From assembly GCA_016717335.1 (NCBI GenBank), contig JADKFS010000003.1, positions 248,001-312,000 on the forward strand: 64,000 bases of DNA, in the 5' to 3' direction. The notes beneath the pieces were generated by a model, which worked only from the letters and a program-made list of their open reading frames with translations, was not told where the DNA came from and did not search any database. Source of the DNA: Candidatus Ribeiella danica (GTDB taxonomy: Bacteria; Chloroflexota; Chloroflexia; Chloroflexales; Roseiflexaceae). Below, piece after piece: positions 44,465 to 51,474 of this stretch. The position numbers and the translations under genes were made by a program. Positions within the stretch are counted from its first letter, which is position 1, and each line of letters opens with the position of its first letter.

Positions 44465-45630
44465 TCGAGGCGCTCGATGATCGTGCCGTTGGCCATGCCG
44501 CCGCCCTCGCACATGGTCTGCAGACCGTAGCGTCCGCCGGTGCGCTCCAGCTCGTGCAGCAGCGTGGTCATGAGTCGCGCGCCGGAGGCGCCGAGCGGGT
44601 GGCCGAGCGCGATTGCCCCGCCGTTCACGTTGACGCGCGCCAGGTCCGCCCCGGTCTCGCGCTGCCAGGCCAGCACGACGCTGGCGAAGGCTTCGTTGAT
44701 CTCCACCAGGTCGATCTGATCGAGCGTGAGTCCGGCGCGCTCGAGCGCGCGCCGTGTCGCCGGGATCGGCGCGGTGAGCATCTGGATCGGGTCGTCACCG
44801 GCCAGCGAGAACGCGACGAAGCGCGCGCGCGGGTGCAGCCCGAGCTGCTCGGCCTTGCGCCGCTCGACGATCAGCAGCGCCGCCGCACCATCGCTGATCT
44901 GCGAGGCGTTGCCGGCCGTGACTGTGCCGTCCTCGCGGAAGGCCGGCTTGAGAGTCGACAGCTTCTCGATGCTGGTGTCGGCGCGGATGCCCTCGTCGCG
45001 CGCGATCAGCTCGGCCGCGCCATCCTGGACCGGCACGGGCACGATCTGGTCGGCGAAGTGACCCTCGGCGGTGGCGCGCGCGGCGCGGTGATGGCTCTCG
45101 AGGCTGAAGGCGTCCAGCTGCTCGCGCGTCAGGGCCCAACGTTGCGCGATCATCTCGGCGCTAACGCCTTGGTGAACCAGTCCGCCCGCGTAGCGCTTGA
45201 GCATGCGCGGGCCATATGGCCTCCCCGGCCCCTGCTCGAACGACGAGCCGAGCGGCACGCGCGTCATCGCCTCGACGCCGCAGGCCACCACGACGTCGTA
45301 GGCGCCGCTGATCACGCCCTGGGCGGCGAAGTGGATCGCCTGCTGGCTGGAGCCGCACTGCCGGTCGATTGTCGTGCCCGGCACGCTCTCGGGGAAGCCG
45401 GCTGCCAGCGCGGCGTTGCGCCCGACATTCACGGACTGCTCGCCGACCTGGCTGACGCAGCCGGCGATCACGTCGTCGATCAGCTCGGGGGCGACCCCGG
45501 TGCGCCGCACCAGCGCCTCGAGCGTATGGGCCAGCAGATCGACCGGGTGCCATTCTTTAAGGCGCCCGCCGCGCCGCCCGATCGGCGTGCGGATGGCCTC
45601 GACGATGACGGCCTCTCGTATGGTTGCCAC
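44461..45630 (-). CDS. acetyl-CoA acetyltransferase (thiolase)
   Basis: 389 aa, GTG start with AAGGAG eight bases upstream. The thiolase residues are present: nucleophile Cys in 'DRQCGSSQQAIHFAAQ', 'NGGAIALGHPLGASGARLM' (His), and 'CEGGGMANGTIIE' (second Cys) at the end. It condenses or cleaves acetoacetyl/3-ketoacyl-CoA, completing the set started by the genes at 5.9-10.5 kb. Degradative and biosynthetic types cannot be told apart here. Confidence 0.93.
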   Translation of the reverse strand: MATIREAVIVEAIRTPIGRRGGRLKEWHPVDLLAHTLEALVRRTGVAPELIDDVIAGCVSQVGEQSVNVGRNAALAAGFPESVPGTTIDRQCGSSQQAIHFAAQGVISGAYDVVVACGVEAMTRVPLGSSFEQGPGRPYGPRMLKRYAGGLVHQGVSAEMIAQRWALTREQLDAFSLESHHRAARATAEGHFADQIVPVPVQDGAAELIARDEGIRADTSIEKLSTLKPAFREDGTVTAGNASQISDGAAALLIVERRKAEQLGLHPRARFVAFSLAGDDPIQMLTAPIPATRRALERAGLTLDQIDLVEINEAFASVVLAWQRETGADLARVNVNGGAIALGHPLGASGARLMTTLLHELERTGGRYGLQTMCEGGGMANGTIIERLD

Positions 45631-45675
45631 GATGTACTCCTTATATATAGAGACCCAGATGTATCGTATCTGCGG

Positions 45676-46077
45676 TCAGAAAAGACTGAGCTGCTCGGCC
45701 TGGTCGCCTTCGCCGCGCGGCGGCAGGGTGTTGAAGCCATGTGCGGCGGCCCACTCGGCGCTGGGGCCGGGCCAGCGGAAGCGCGCCATGATCACCCGGT
45801 CGCGCGCGTCGAACGTCACACCCTCCTGCTCGAGCAGCTGGCGCTGCAGCAGACCTCGCGTGCTGATGCCGCCTTCCTTATTGATCACGCGCTGCCACGG
45901 CACGCTGGCTGCGCGCTCCTTGGGCATCTCGTTCAGCGCGTAGCCAACCGTGCGTGCGTCGCAGCCCCCGCCCACGATCGCCGCGATGTCGCCGTAGGCC
46001 GCGACCATGCCGGCCGGGATCTGCTCGGCCACCTGGTAGATCTTGTCGTAGAGCGTGTAGCTTGCGGATTCGCTCAT
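45676..46077 (-). CDS. alkyltransferase-like protein (ATL) with clamp-binding-like tail
   Basis: 133 aa of the MGMT C-terminal-domain fold. The active site PCHRV reads PWQRV (Trp61 for Cys), so it cannot accept alkyl groups and is an ATL, a class that binds O6-alkylguanine and recruits nucleotide excision repair. 'ARTVGYALNEMP' supplies the Arg finger. The last residues, QLSLF (129-133), match the bacterial beta-sliding-clamp binding consensus QL(S/D)LF, which I would not expect in an ATL. The gene sits between smpB and thiolase. Confidence 0.88.
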   Translation of the reverse strand: MSESASYTLYDKIYQVAEQIPAGMVAAYGDIAAIVGGGCDARTVGYALNEMPKERAASVPWQRVINKEGGISTRGLLQRQLLEQEGVTFDARDRVIMARFRWPGPSAEWAAAHGFNTLPPRGEGDQAEQLSLF

Positions 46078-46088
46078 GGCTTACCTGC

Positions 46089-46210
46089 CTGACAAGGTTG
46101 ACAAGGTGACAGGTGACAGGTGACAGGTGACAATCCACGCCCCAAGTCCCACGCCCCAAGTCCCACGCCCCAAGTCCCACGCCCCAAGTCCCACGCCCCA
46201 AGTCCCCAAG
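46089..46210. repeat. tandem repeat tract, GACAGGT (7 bp) and 14-bp CCAAGTCCCACGCC
   Basis: GACAAGGT/GACAGGT units run into about five copies of a 14-bp unit CCAAGTCCCACGCC (two related heptamers). The tract separates the ATL gene from smpB and reaches to 14 bp from the smpB stop. Confidence 0.85.
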
Positions 46211-46223
46211 CTCTTACACTTCT

Positions 46224-46697
46224 TCACTCACGCGAGCGCGACTTCATTGCCCGCTCGATGTCGCGGCGGGACTCGCGCTTGGCGATGTCCTCGCGCTTAT
46301 CGTAGAGCTTCTTGCCGCGCGCCAGGCCCAAGTCGAGCTTGGCGATGCGGCCCTTGAAGTAGACCCGCAGCGGCACCAGCGTGAAGCCCTGGCGCTCGAC
46401 CATGCCGAGGATCCGGCTGATCTCGCGCCGGTGCAGCAGCAGCTTGCGCGGGCGGGTCGGCTCGTGGTTGTAGTACTTGCCGGACTGGTCGTACGGCGAG
46501 ATGTGCACGTCGTACAGCCAGACCTCGCCGTCCTGGATTCGCGCGTAGCCGCCGCGCAGGTTGATCCGTCCGGCGCGGATCGATTTGATCTCGCTGCCCT
46601 TCAGGGCGAGCCCGGCCTCGTAGTTTTCCTCGATAAAATAGTCGTGGCGCGCCTTGCGGTTGTCGGCGACAACCTGCTGCCCGTCCTTGCTTGCCAT
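46224..46697 (-). CDS. smpB: SsrA-binding protein SmpB
   Basis: 157 aa. 'NRKARHDYFIEENYEAGLAL', 'KGSEIKSIRAGRINLRGGYA', 'PRKLLLHRREI' and the basic C-terminal tail 'GKKLYDKREDIAKRESRRDI' are SmpB hallmarks. It brings tmRNA to stalled ribosomes. AAAGG about 7 bases upstream sets the start at 46697. I looked for tmRNA nearby and did not see it. Confidence 0.96.
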   Translation of the reverse strand: MASKDGQQVVADNRKARHDYFIEENYEAGLALKGSEIKSIRAGRINLRGGYARIQDGEVWLYDVHISPYDQSGKYYNHEPTRPRKLLLHRREISRILGMVERQGFTLVPLRVYFKGRIAKLDLGLARGKKLYDKREDIAKRESRRDIERAMKSRSRE

Positions 46698-46763
46698 CGT
46701 GCTACCTTTGAACAAACGCCCCATTGACTTGGCCGCGGAGGCGCGAGACTCGTTGCAGATCCT

Positions 46764-46772
46764 ATTATAGCA
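46764..46772 (-). promoter_or_regulatory. extended -10 promoter of smpB
   Basis: On the minus strand TGC followed by a perfect TATAAT (46769 to 46764), about 67 bp before the smpB start. Confidence 0.6.
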
Positions 46773-46907
46773 CGCTCGAATCCTGCGGCTCGATCAGGCA
46801 GATCGGTCGCCGCTGCTGTTTATATTCTAGCGCGTGTGTAGATCTATTGGTCCACCATACCTCACCCAAATCGTATGGTGAGGTGTTTTCTATGCTGTAC
46901 TAGCCGC

Positions 46908-47732
46908 TTAGCCGCCTGTCGCCAGCGCCGCGTTGATCTCGTCGCGCAGCCGGGCGGCCTCGCCCCGCGCCGCGTCGGCGAAGTCGGCGCCGTCGCCAGC
47001 GTACATGATGCTGCGCGAGGCGTTGATCAGCGCGCGCCGGCCCTCGCTGTCGGCGGCGGCGCGCACGGCCGCGGCCAGCGCGCCGCCCTGCGCGCCTACG
47101 CCCGGCACCAGCAGCGGCAGATCGGGGCACAGGCCGCGCACCCGCGCCAGCACCTCCGGGTAGGTCGCGCCGACGACCAGCCCGGCGTTTCCTCGCGCGT
47201 TCCACTCGTCGCGCGCGCGCCGGGCGACCTCCAGGTACAGCGGGCCACCGGAGGCCAGCTCGAGGTCCTGCAGATCGGCGCTGCCGGGGTTCGACGTTTT
47301 ACATAATATGAAGCAGCCCTTGTCGGCGTAGCGCAGGAACGGCGCGAGCGAGTCGCCGCCCAGGTAAGGGCTGAGCGTCACCGCGTCGGCGCCGAGCCGC
47401 TCGAAGACCGCCTCGGCGTAGGCGGCGGCGGTCGAGCCGATGTCGCCGCGCTTCGCGTCGAGGATGACCGCGACGTCGCGCGGCATCGCGGCGATCAGCC
47501 GCCGCAGCGTCTCGACGCCGGCCGGGCCGAGCGCCTCGAAGAAGGCGATGTTTGGCTTGAAGGCGCAGGCCAGGTCGGCGGTCGCCTCGACGATCGCCAT
47601 GCAGAACGCGTAGACAGGGTCGGGCGCGGCGCGCAGCTGGGCGGGGATGCGCCGCGGGTCGGGGTCCAGGCCGACGCACAGCAGGCTGGCGTGGTCGCGC
47701 ACGGCGGCGTCCAGCGTTTCGGTGAAGCTCAT
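46908..47732 (-). CDS. pyrF: orotidine 5'-phosphate decarboxylase, type 2
   Basis: 274 aa, the length of the type-2 (PyrF2) group. The catalytic Lys/Asp set is in 'VILDAKRGDIGSTAAAYAEA'; 'LLCVGLDPDPRRIP' and 'AFKPNIAFFEALGPAGVETL' precede it, and 'LLVPGVGAQGGAL' binds phosphate. It makes UMP in pyrimidine synthesis. AAGGAG nine bases upstream sets 47732. It is transcribed alone from the promoter below. Confidence 0.95.
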   Translation of the reverse strand: MSFTETLDAAVRDHASLLCVGLDPDPRRIPAQLRAAPDPVYAFCMAIVEATADLACAFKPNIAFFEALGPAGVETLRRLIAAMPRDVAVILDAKRGDIGSTAAAYAEAVFERLGADAVTLSPYLGGDSLAPFLRYADKGCFILCKTSNPGSADLQDLELASGGPLYLEVARRARDEWNARGNAGLVVGATYPEVLARVRGLCPDLPLLVPGVGAQGGALAAAVRAAADSEGRRALINASRSIMYAGDGADFADAARGEAARLRDEINAALATGG

Positions 47733-47757
47733 GGCTGTTTCTCCTTTTGCGCGCGCT

Positions 47758-47786
47758 ATCGTAGGCGCTCGGGCGGCGCCTGTCAA
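47758..47786 (-). promoter_or_regulatory. sigma-70 promoter of pyrF
   Basis: On the minus strand a perfect TTGACA (47786-47781), 17-bp spacer and TACGAT (47763-47758), about 25 bp before the pyrF start. The spacer contains the palindrome GGCGCCGCCCGAGCGCC-like sequence. Confidence 0.75.
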
Positions 47787-47811
47787 GTCTGAGCCGTGTG
47801 AGCTCGCTCCC

Positions 47812-48102
47812 CCCTCTCTTTTGAGGGTGGGTTTTCTTACGGAGCGCGCTCTTGTGCGCCGCAGGCTCTCACCCCTTGCCCCCTCTCCCCTAGCAAGGGC
47901 GGGGCAAGGAGGAGGGGTAATTCAGGTGCTTTTTCTACGCCAGAGCTGTGACCAGATCGCTATGGCGCTCGTCTGTATCACGGGAGAATAATCCACACCG
48001 CGGACATATTCATTGTGGAGAACGTATGTTCTATGGCTTCCTGAACTGAAACCGTTGTGTGGATAAGTGGAGAAAATGTCAAAGATCTTGTGGACAAAGG
48101 GG
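47812..48102. repeat. composite hairpin repeat (copy C) and AT-richer spacer
   Basis: Part of the 594-bp gap between pyrF and the sigma-factor gene. 47812-47920 is a copy of the composite repeat (CCCTCTCTTTTGAGGGTGGG, then TTGCCCCCTCTCCCCTAGCA). 47990-48102 is much less GC-rich than the genome average and includes GTGGATAAGTGGAGA and TTGTGGACAAAG, which look like DnaA-box-like or promoter-proximal sequence, without clear assignment. Confidence 0.5.
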
Positions 48103-48132
48103 TTGACTTTAACGAGTTAGTAATGATATAGT
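48103..48132 (+). promoter_or_regulatory. promoter of the primary sigma gene
   Basis: TTGACT (48103-48108), 18-bp spacer, TATAGT (48127-48132) preceded by TGA (extended -10). It gives a leader of about 190 nt with a possible hairpin (GGGGCTTTGAG ... CTCAGCCCC, 48189-48219) and a small GTTGC/GCAAC stem. Confidence 0.65.
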
Positions 48133-48326
48133 TATACCGCGTACAAATGGGGTGCCAAGCTCGCGTCCCTCTTATTGAGAGCATAACGGGGCTTTGAGTG
48201 GGGCCGGCTCTCAGCCCCATCTTGTTGCCTAAAAAAAGCAACAACTGGTGAACGATTTCACGACACGCTCTGTTTCGAACAGATGGGCTTGACAGGGCGT
48301 GTAATATGTCAATTAGGAAAGAAGAC

Positions 48327-49508
48327 ATGACGGTCCCGCTAGCAGAGACTTCGCAACAGGAGTGGGCGCAGATGCTTGAGCAACTGCTCGAGATCGCCCG
48401 CACGCAGGGCTATCTCACCTACAGCGACATTCTCGAGGCGCTTCCCCAGCCAGAGCACCACATAGCCGATGTGGATCAGCTCTACGCTGCTCTCCAAGCC
48501 GAGGGCATCCGGGTGGTCGAGACGTCTGCAGAAATCGGCGAACCCCTCCCCTCGATCGAAGATGATCTTCTCGCGGAGCTCCCCGACCTCACCGATATTG
48601 CGCTCGACGACCCCGTGCGAATGTACCTGCAGGAGATCGGCCAGGTGCCGCTGCTCTCCGCCGAGCAGGAGGTGACCCTCGCCAAGCAGATGGAGGCCGG
48701 CGACCGCGCCCGCGGCATTCTCGATCGCGAGGACTATCAATCCTGGAGCGATCGGCTCATGCTCGAGCAGCAGCTGGCGCGCGGGAACGAGGCGCGCCAG
48801 CATTTGATTCAGGCCAACCTGCGGCTGGTGGTGTCGATCGCTAAGAAGTACACCTCGTATGGCCTGACGATGATGGATCTGGTCCAGGAGGGCAACATCG
48901 GCCTGATGCGCGCGGTCGAGAAGTTCGACTACACCAAGGGGCACAAGTTCTCGACCTACGCAACTTGGTGGATCCGCCAGGCGATCACGCGCGCGATCGC
49001 CGACCAGAGCCGCACGATCCGCCTGCCGGTCCATATGGGCGAGGCGATCAGCCAGGTCAAGCGCACCTCGCACAAGCTCCAGCAGACGATGCAGCGCGAG
49101 CCGACCCCCGAGGAGATCGCCGACGCGATGGGCATGAGCCCGAACAAGGTCCGCCGCACGCTCGAGGCCTCGATGCACCCGCTCTCGCTCGAGATGCCGG
49201 TCGGGCAGGAGGGCGAGGGCCGCATGGGCGACTTCATCGAGGATGATCGGATCTCGACGCCTGCCGACGCCGCTGCGGCTTCGATGCTGCGCGAGCAGAT
49301 CGAGGAGGTGCTGCAGAAGCTGCCCGAGCGCGAGCGCAAGATCATCCAGCTGCGCTACGGTCTGAAGGACGGACGCTACCGTACACTCGAGGAGGTCGGG
49401 GTCGAGTTCGGCATCACCCGCGAGCGTATCCGCCAGATCGAGGCGGTCGCGCTGCGCAAGCTGCGCCACCCCCACCTGGGCAAGAAGCTGCGCGGCTATC
49501 TCGACTGA
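48327..49508 (+). CDS. rpoD: primary sigma factor SigA/RpoD
   Basis: 393 aa. A region 1.1-like start is followed by region 1.2 'DPVRMYLQEIGQVPLLSAEQ', region 2 'NLRLVVSIAKKYTSYGLTMM', 'DLVQEGNIGLMRAVEKFDY' and 'GHKFSTYATWWIRQAITRAI'. Region 3 has 'RLPVHMGEAIS' and region 4 'LEEVGVEFGITRERIRQIEA'. Recognises -35/-10 promoters like those marked in this window. AGGA 8 bases before the ATG at 48327 is better than the upstream in-frame ATG at 48306. Confidence 0.95.
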   Translation: MTVPLAETSQQEWAQMLEQLLEIARTQGYLTYSDILEALPQPEHHIADVDQLYAALQAEGIRVVETSAEIGEPLPSIEDDLLAELPDLTDIALDDPVRMYLQEIGQVPLLSAEQEVTLAKQMEAGDRARGILDREDYQSWSDRLMLEQQLARGNEARQHLIQANLRLVVSIAKKYTSYGLTMMDLVQEGNIGLMRAVEKFDYTKGHKFSTYATWWIRQAITRAIADQSRTIRLPVHMGEAISQVKRTSHKLQQTMQREPTPEEIADAMGMSPNKVRRTLEASMHPLSLEMPVGQEGEGRMGDFIEDDRISTPADAAAASMLREQIEEVLQKLPERERKIIQLRYGLKDGRYRTLEEVGVEFGITRERIRQIEAVALRKLRHPHLGKKLRGYLD

Positions 49509-49556
49509 GCGCAGCCGGCAGCCGTTCGTAATGCGATGCTGTGGCGAAAATAAAAG

Positions 49557-49597
49557 ACCGAGAACCGTCGTGCTCGTACGGTTCTCGGTTCTTTTTG
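49557..49597 (+). terminator. intrinsic terminator of rpoD
   Basis: ACCGAGAACCGT (49557-49568) pairs perfectly with ACGGTTCTCGGT (49578-49589) over a 9-nt loop, then TCTTTTTGTT. A textbook Rho-independent terminator about 50 bp after the rpoD stop. Confidence 0.92.
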
Positions 49598-49637
49598 TTA
49601 TACTACTGCCGACCGCCGACTGGAAAGGAGCGCCGCG

Positions 49638-49919
49638 ATGGCCGAGAAGCTCACCGACCCGGAGGTCGAGCGGCGCCTGAGCGCCCTTGCCGGATGGGGC
49701 CGCGCGGGGGACGAGATTCGCAAGGCGTTCCAGCTCGGCTCGTTCCCGGCGGCGATCGCGTTCGTGACGCACGTCGGCTTTCTGGCCGAGGCGGCCGGCC
49801 ACCACCCCGACGTCGACATTCGCTGGCGCACGGTCACGCTCGCGCTGACGACCCACGACGCGGGCGGGCTCACGCACAAGGATTTCGATCTGGCGGCGCA
49901 GATCGACGAGCTTGTTTGA
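49638..49919 (+). CDS. 4a-hydroxytetrahydrobiopterin dehydratase (pterin carbinolamine dehydratase)
   Basis: 93 aa. The family motif 'AAGHHPDVDIRWRTVTLALT' with catalytic His residues and 'THDAGGLTHKDFDLA' is complete. It recycles pterin cofactor or has a moonlighting role. GAAAGGAG 9 bases upstream. It follows the rpoD terminator. No aromatic amino-acid hydroxylase is seen near, so the true substrate is open. Confidence 0.92.
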   Translation: MAEKLTDPEVERRLSALAGWGRAGDEIRKAFQLGSFPAAIAFVTHVGFLAEAAGHHPDVDIRWRTVTLALTTHDAGGLTHKDFDLAAQIDELV

Positions 49920-49940
49920 AACGTAGAACGTAGTCCCATA

Positions 49941-50444
49941 TTGGCCTTGCTGTACCGTCTCCGCCAGCTCTTCGCCGCGCTCACCGCGCGCGTGCCGGAT
50001 GAGGATCGCGCCCTGCTCAGGCAGGCGCTCAGCCCGGCCGAGCTGGTGCTGTTCGAGCGGATGCCGCGCTACGACCAGCGCCACTGCCTCGACGTCTTCA
50101 ACACGCTGCGCGCCGGCGGCTACGACGACCCGACGCTGCTGCGGGCGGCGCTGCTGCACGACTGCGGCAAGGTCGACGACGAGGGCCGGCCGATCCCGCT
50201 GCTGTACTACGGGATCTTCGTGGCGCTGCAGCGGCTGCTGCCGGGGCTGTACGCTCTCGCGGCGCGCAGCGGGCGCGGGCCGCTGCGGATGTTTGCCGTC
50301 CACGCCGCGCACGAGCAGCGCAGCGCGCGGCTGGCCGCGGGGGCCGGGTGCTCGCCCGAGCTGATCGCCATTCTGAATGACTACGCCGCGCGGCGGGCCA
50401 CCGCCCAGACCGTGGCGCTGCGCTGGGCCGACGAGCGGAACTGA
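49941..50444 (+). CDS. HD-domain phosphohydrolase
   Basis: 167 aa. The HD metal-site residues are visible: 'DQRHCLDVF' (first His), 'AALLHDCGKVDDEGRP' (His-Asp) and 'FAVHAAHEQRSARLA' with a later conserved 'LNDYAARR'. Such proteins hydrolyse nucleotides or phosphate esters; the substrate is unknown. The frame opens at a TTG (49941) with no convincing ribosome-binding site, so the start is uncertain. Confidence 0.75.
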   Translation: MALLYRLRQLFAALTARVPDEDRALLRQALSPAELVLFERMPRYDQRHCLDVFNTLRAGGYDDPTLLRAALLHDCGKVDDEGRPIPLLYYGIFVALQRLLPGLYALAARSGRGPLRMFAVHAAHEQRSARLAAGAGCSPELIAILNDYAARRATAQTVALRWADERN

Positions 50445-50530
50445 CCGGGTGACAAGGTGCGGGGGTGACCGGGTGACTAGATGTGTGCCAGCAGTGGCTT
50501 TGTCACCTTGTCACCTTGTCTCCTTGTCTG
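50444..50530. repeat. inverted octamer repeat, GTCACCTT type
   Basis: GGGTGACAAGGTG and GGTGACC units, a spacer, then GTCACCTTGTCACCTTGTCT at period 8; the arms are complementary. It separates the HD gene from scpA, with the right arm ending near the scpA ribosome-binding site. Confidence 0.75.
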
Positions 50531-50542
50531 GTGGGAATGCGA

Positions 50543-51340
50543 ATGCTGCAAGAGAATCTCGACTACACCTTCCAGCTGCCGTCCTTCGAGGGGCCGCTGG
50601 ATCTGCTGCTGAAGCTGATCGAGCGCGAGGAGCTGGACATCACCGAGATCGCGCTGGCGCAGGTGGCCGACCAGTACCTCGAGCACGTGCGCGCGCTCGA
50701 CGCGCCCGACCCGAACGCGGTCTCGTCGTTTCTGGTGATGGCCGCGCGCCTGCTGCTGATCAAGTCGCGCGCGCTGCTGCCGCGCCCGCCGGCGCCGCCC
50801 GGCCCCGACGACCCGGCCGACGATGCGGCCGAGCTGGCGCGCCAGCTGCGCGAGTACCAGCGCTACAAGCAGGCGGCCGCGCTGCTGCGCTCGTGGGAGG
50901 AGGATGGCCGCCGCTCGTACCTGCGCGTCGCGGCCCCGGTCATGCCGGCGCTGCCGCGCGACGAGAGGCTGGACGTCACGCTCGGCGACATGATCGCGGC
51001 GGTGCAGCGCCGGATGCAGCTGCTGATGCCGCTCGACCCGCCCGATCTGCCGCTGCCCGCCCCCAAGATCATCACCGTCGCCGAGATGGCCGAGCGGGTG
51101 CGCGACCGGCTGCAGGCGCAGGCATGGCTCAGCTTCGAAGATCTGCTCTCGCTGGCGGCGCGGCGGGTCGAGGTCGTCGTCGCACTGTGGTCGGTGCTGG
51201 AGCTGCTGAAGCGGCGCGCGATCGTCGTCGAGCAAGAGCTGCTGTTCGGGCCGATCATGATTGGCCGCGGGCCGAATCTGAGCAGCACGCAGCTTCACGA
51301 GCTGGAGATCGACGAGGCGCCGAATGGGCCAAAGGGATGA
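50543..51340 (+). CDS. scpA: segregation and condensation protein ScpA
   Basis: 265 aa. The N-terminus 'YTFQLPSFEGPLDLLLKLIE', 'REELDITEIALAQVADQYLE' and 'SSFLVMAARLLLIKSRALLP' match the ScpA/kleisin family; the C-terminal winged helix ends near 'ELEIDEAPN'. It bridges SMC heads in chromosome condensation. ScpB is expected next but is not seen in the window. GGTGGG seven bases before the ATG at 50543 favours it over an ATG at 50537. Confidence 0.93.
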   Translation: MLQENLDYTFQLPSFEGPLDLLLKLIEREELDITEIALAQVADQYLEHVRALDAPDPNAVSSFLVMAARLLLIKSRALLPRPPAPPGPDDPADDAAELARQLREYQRYKQAAALLRSWEEDGRRSYLRVAAPVMPALPRDERLDVTLGDMIAAVQRRMQLLMPLDPPDLPLPAPKIITVAEMAERVRDRLQAQAWLSFEDLLSLAARRVEVVVALWSVLELLKRRAIVVEQELLFGPIMIGRGPNLSSTQLHELEIDEAPNGPKG

Positions 51341-51474
51341 TACCACGCGCAAACATGATGTGTTAGAATAACAGCTGCCCAGGCATGTCATATAGTTCGT
51401 GTGAGCCGCTTCGTGTGGGGCGCCGGGGGACGCGCCTGCGCCAGGGCCCACCGAGTAGGCAAAGACAGACTGCT

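Noticed and set aside
47990..48102. Replication origin (DnaA-box-like GTGGATAAG and TTGTGGACA)
   Set aside because: Only one or two weak matches, and no dnaA, dnaN or gyr genes nearby. The AT-richer stretch is better explained as the rpoD promoter region.
48289..48307. A second rpoD promoter from TTGACA at 48289
   Set aside because: No -10 lies at a workable distance (TAATAT is only 7 bp away) and the start codon is too near.
48339..50312. A 657-codon minus-strand frame opposite rpoD and neighbours
   Set aside because: It crosses a perfect intrinsic terminator and three well-supported plus-strand genes; composition is typical of a GC shadow frame.
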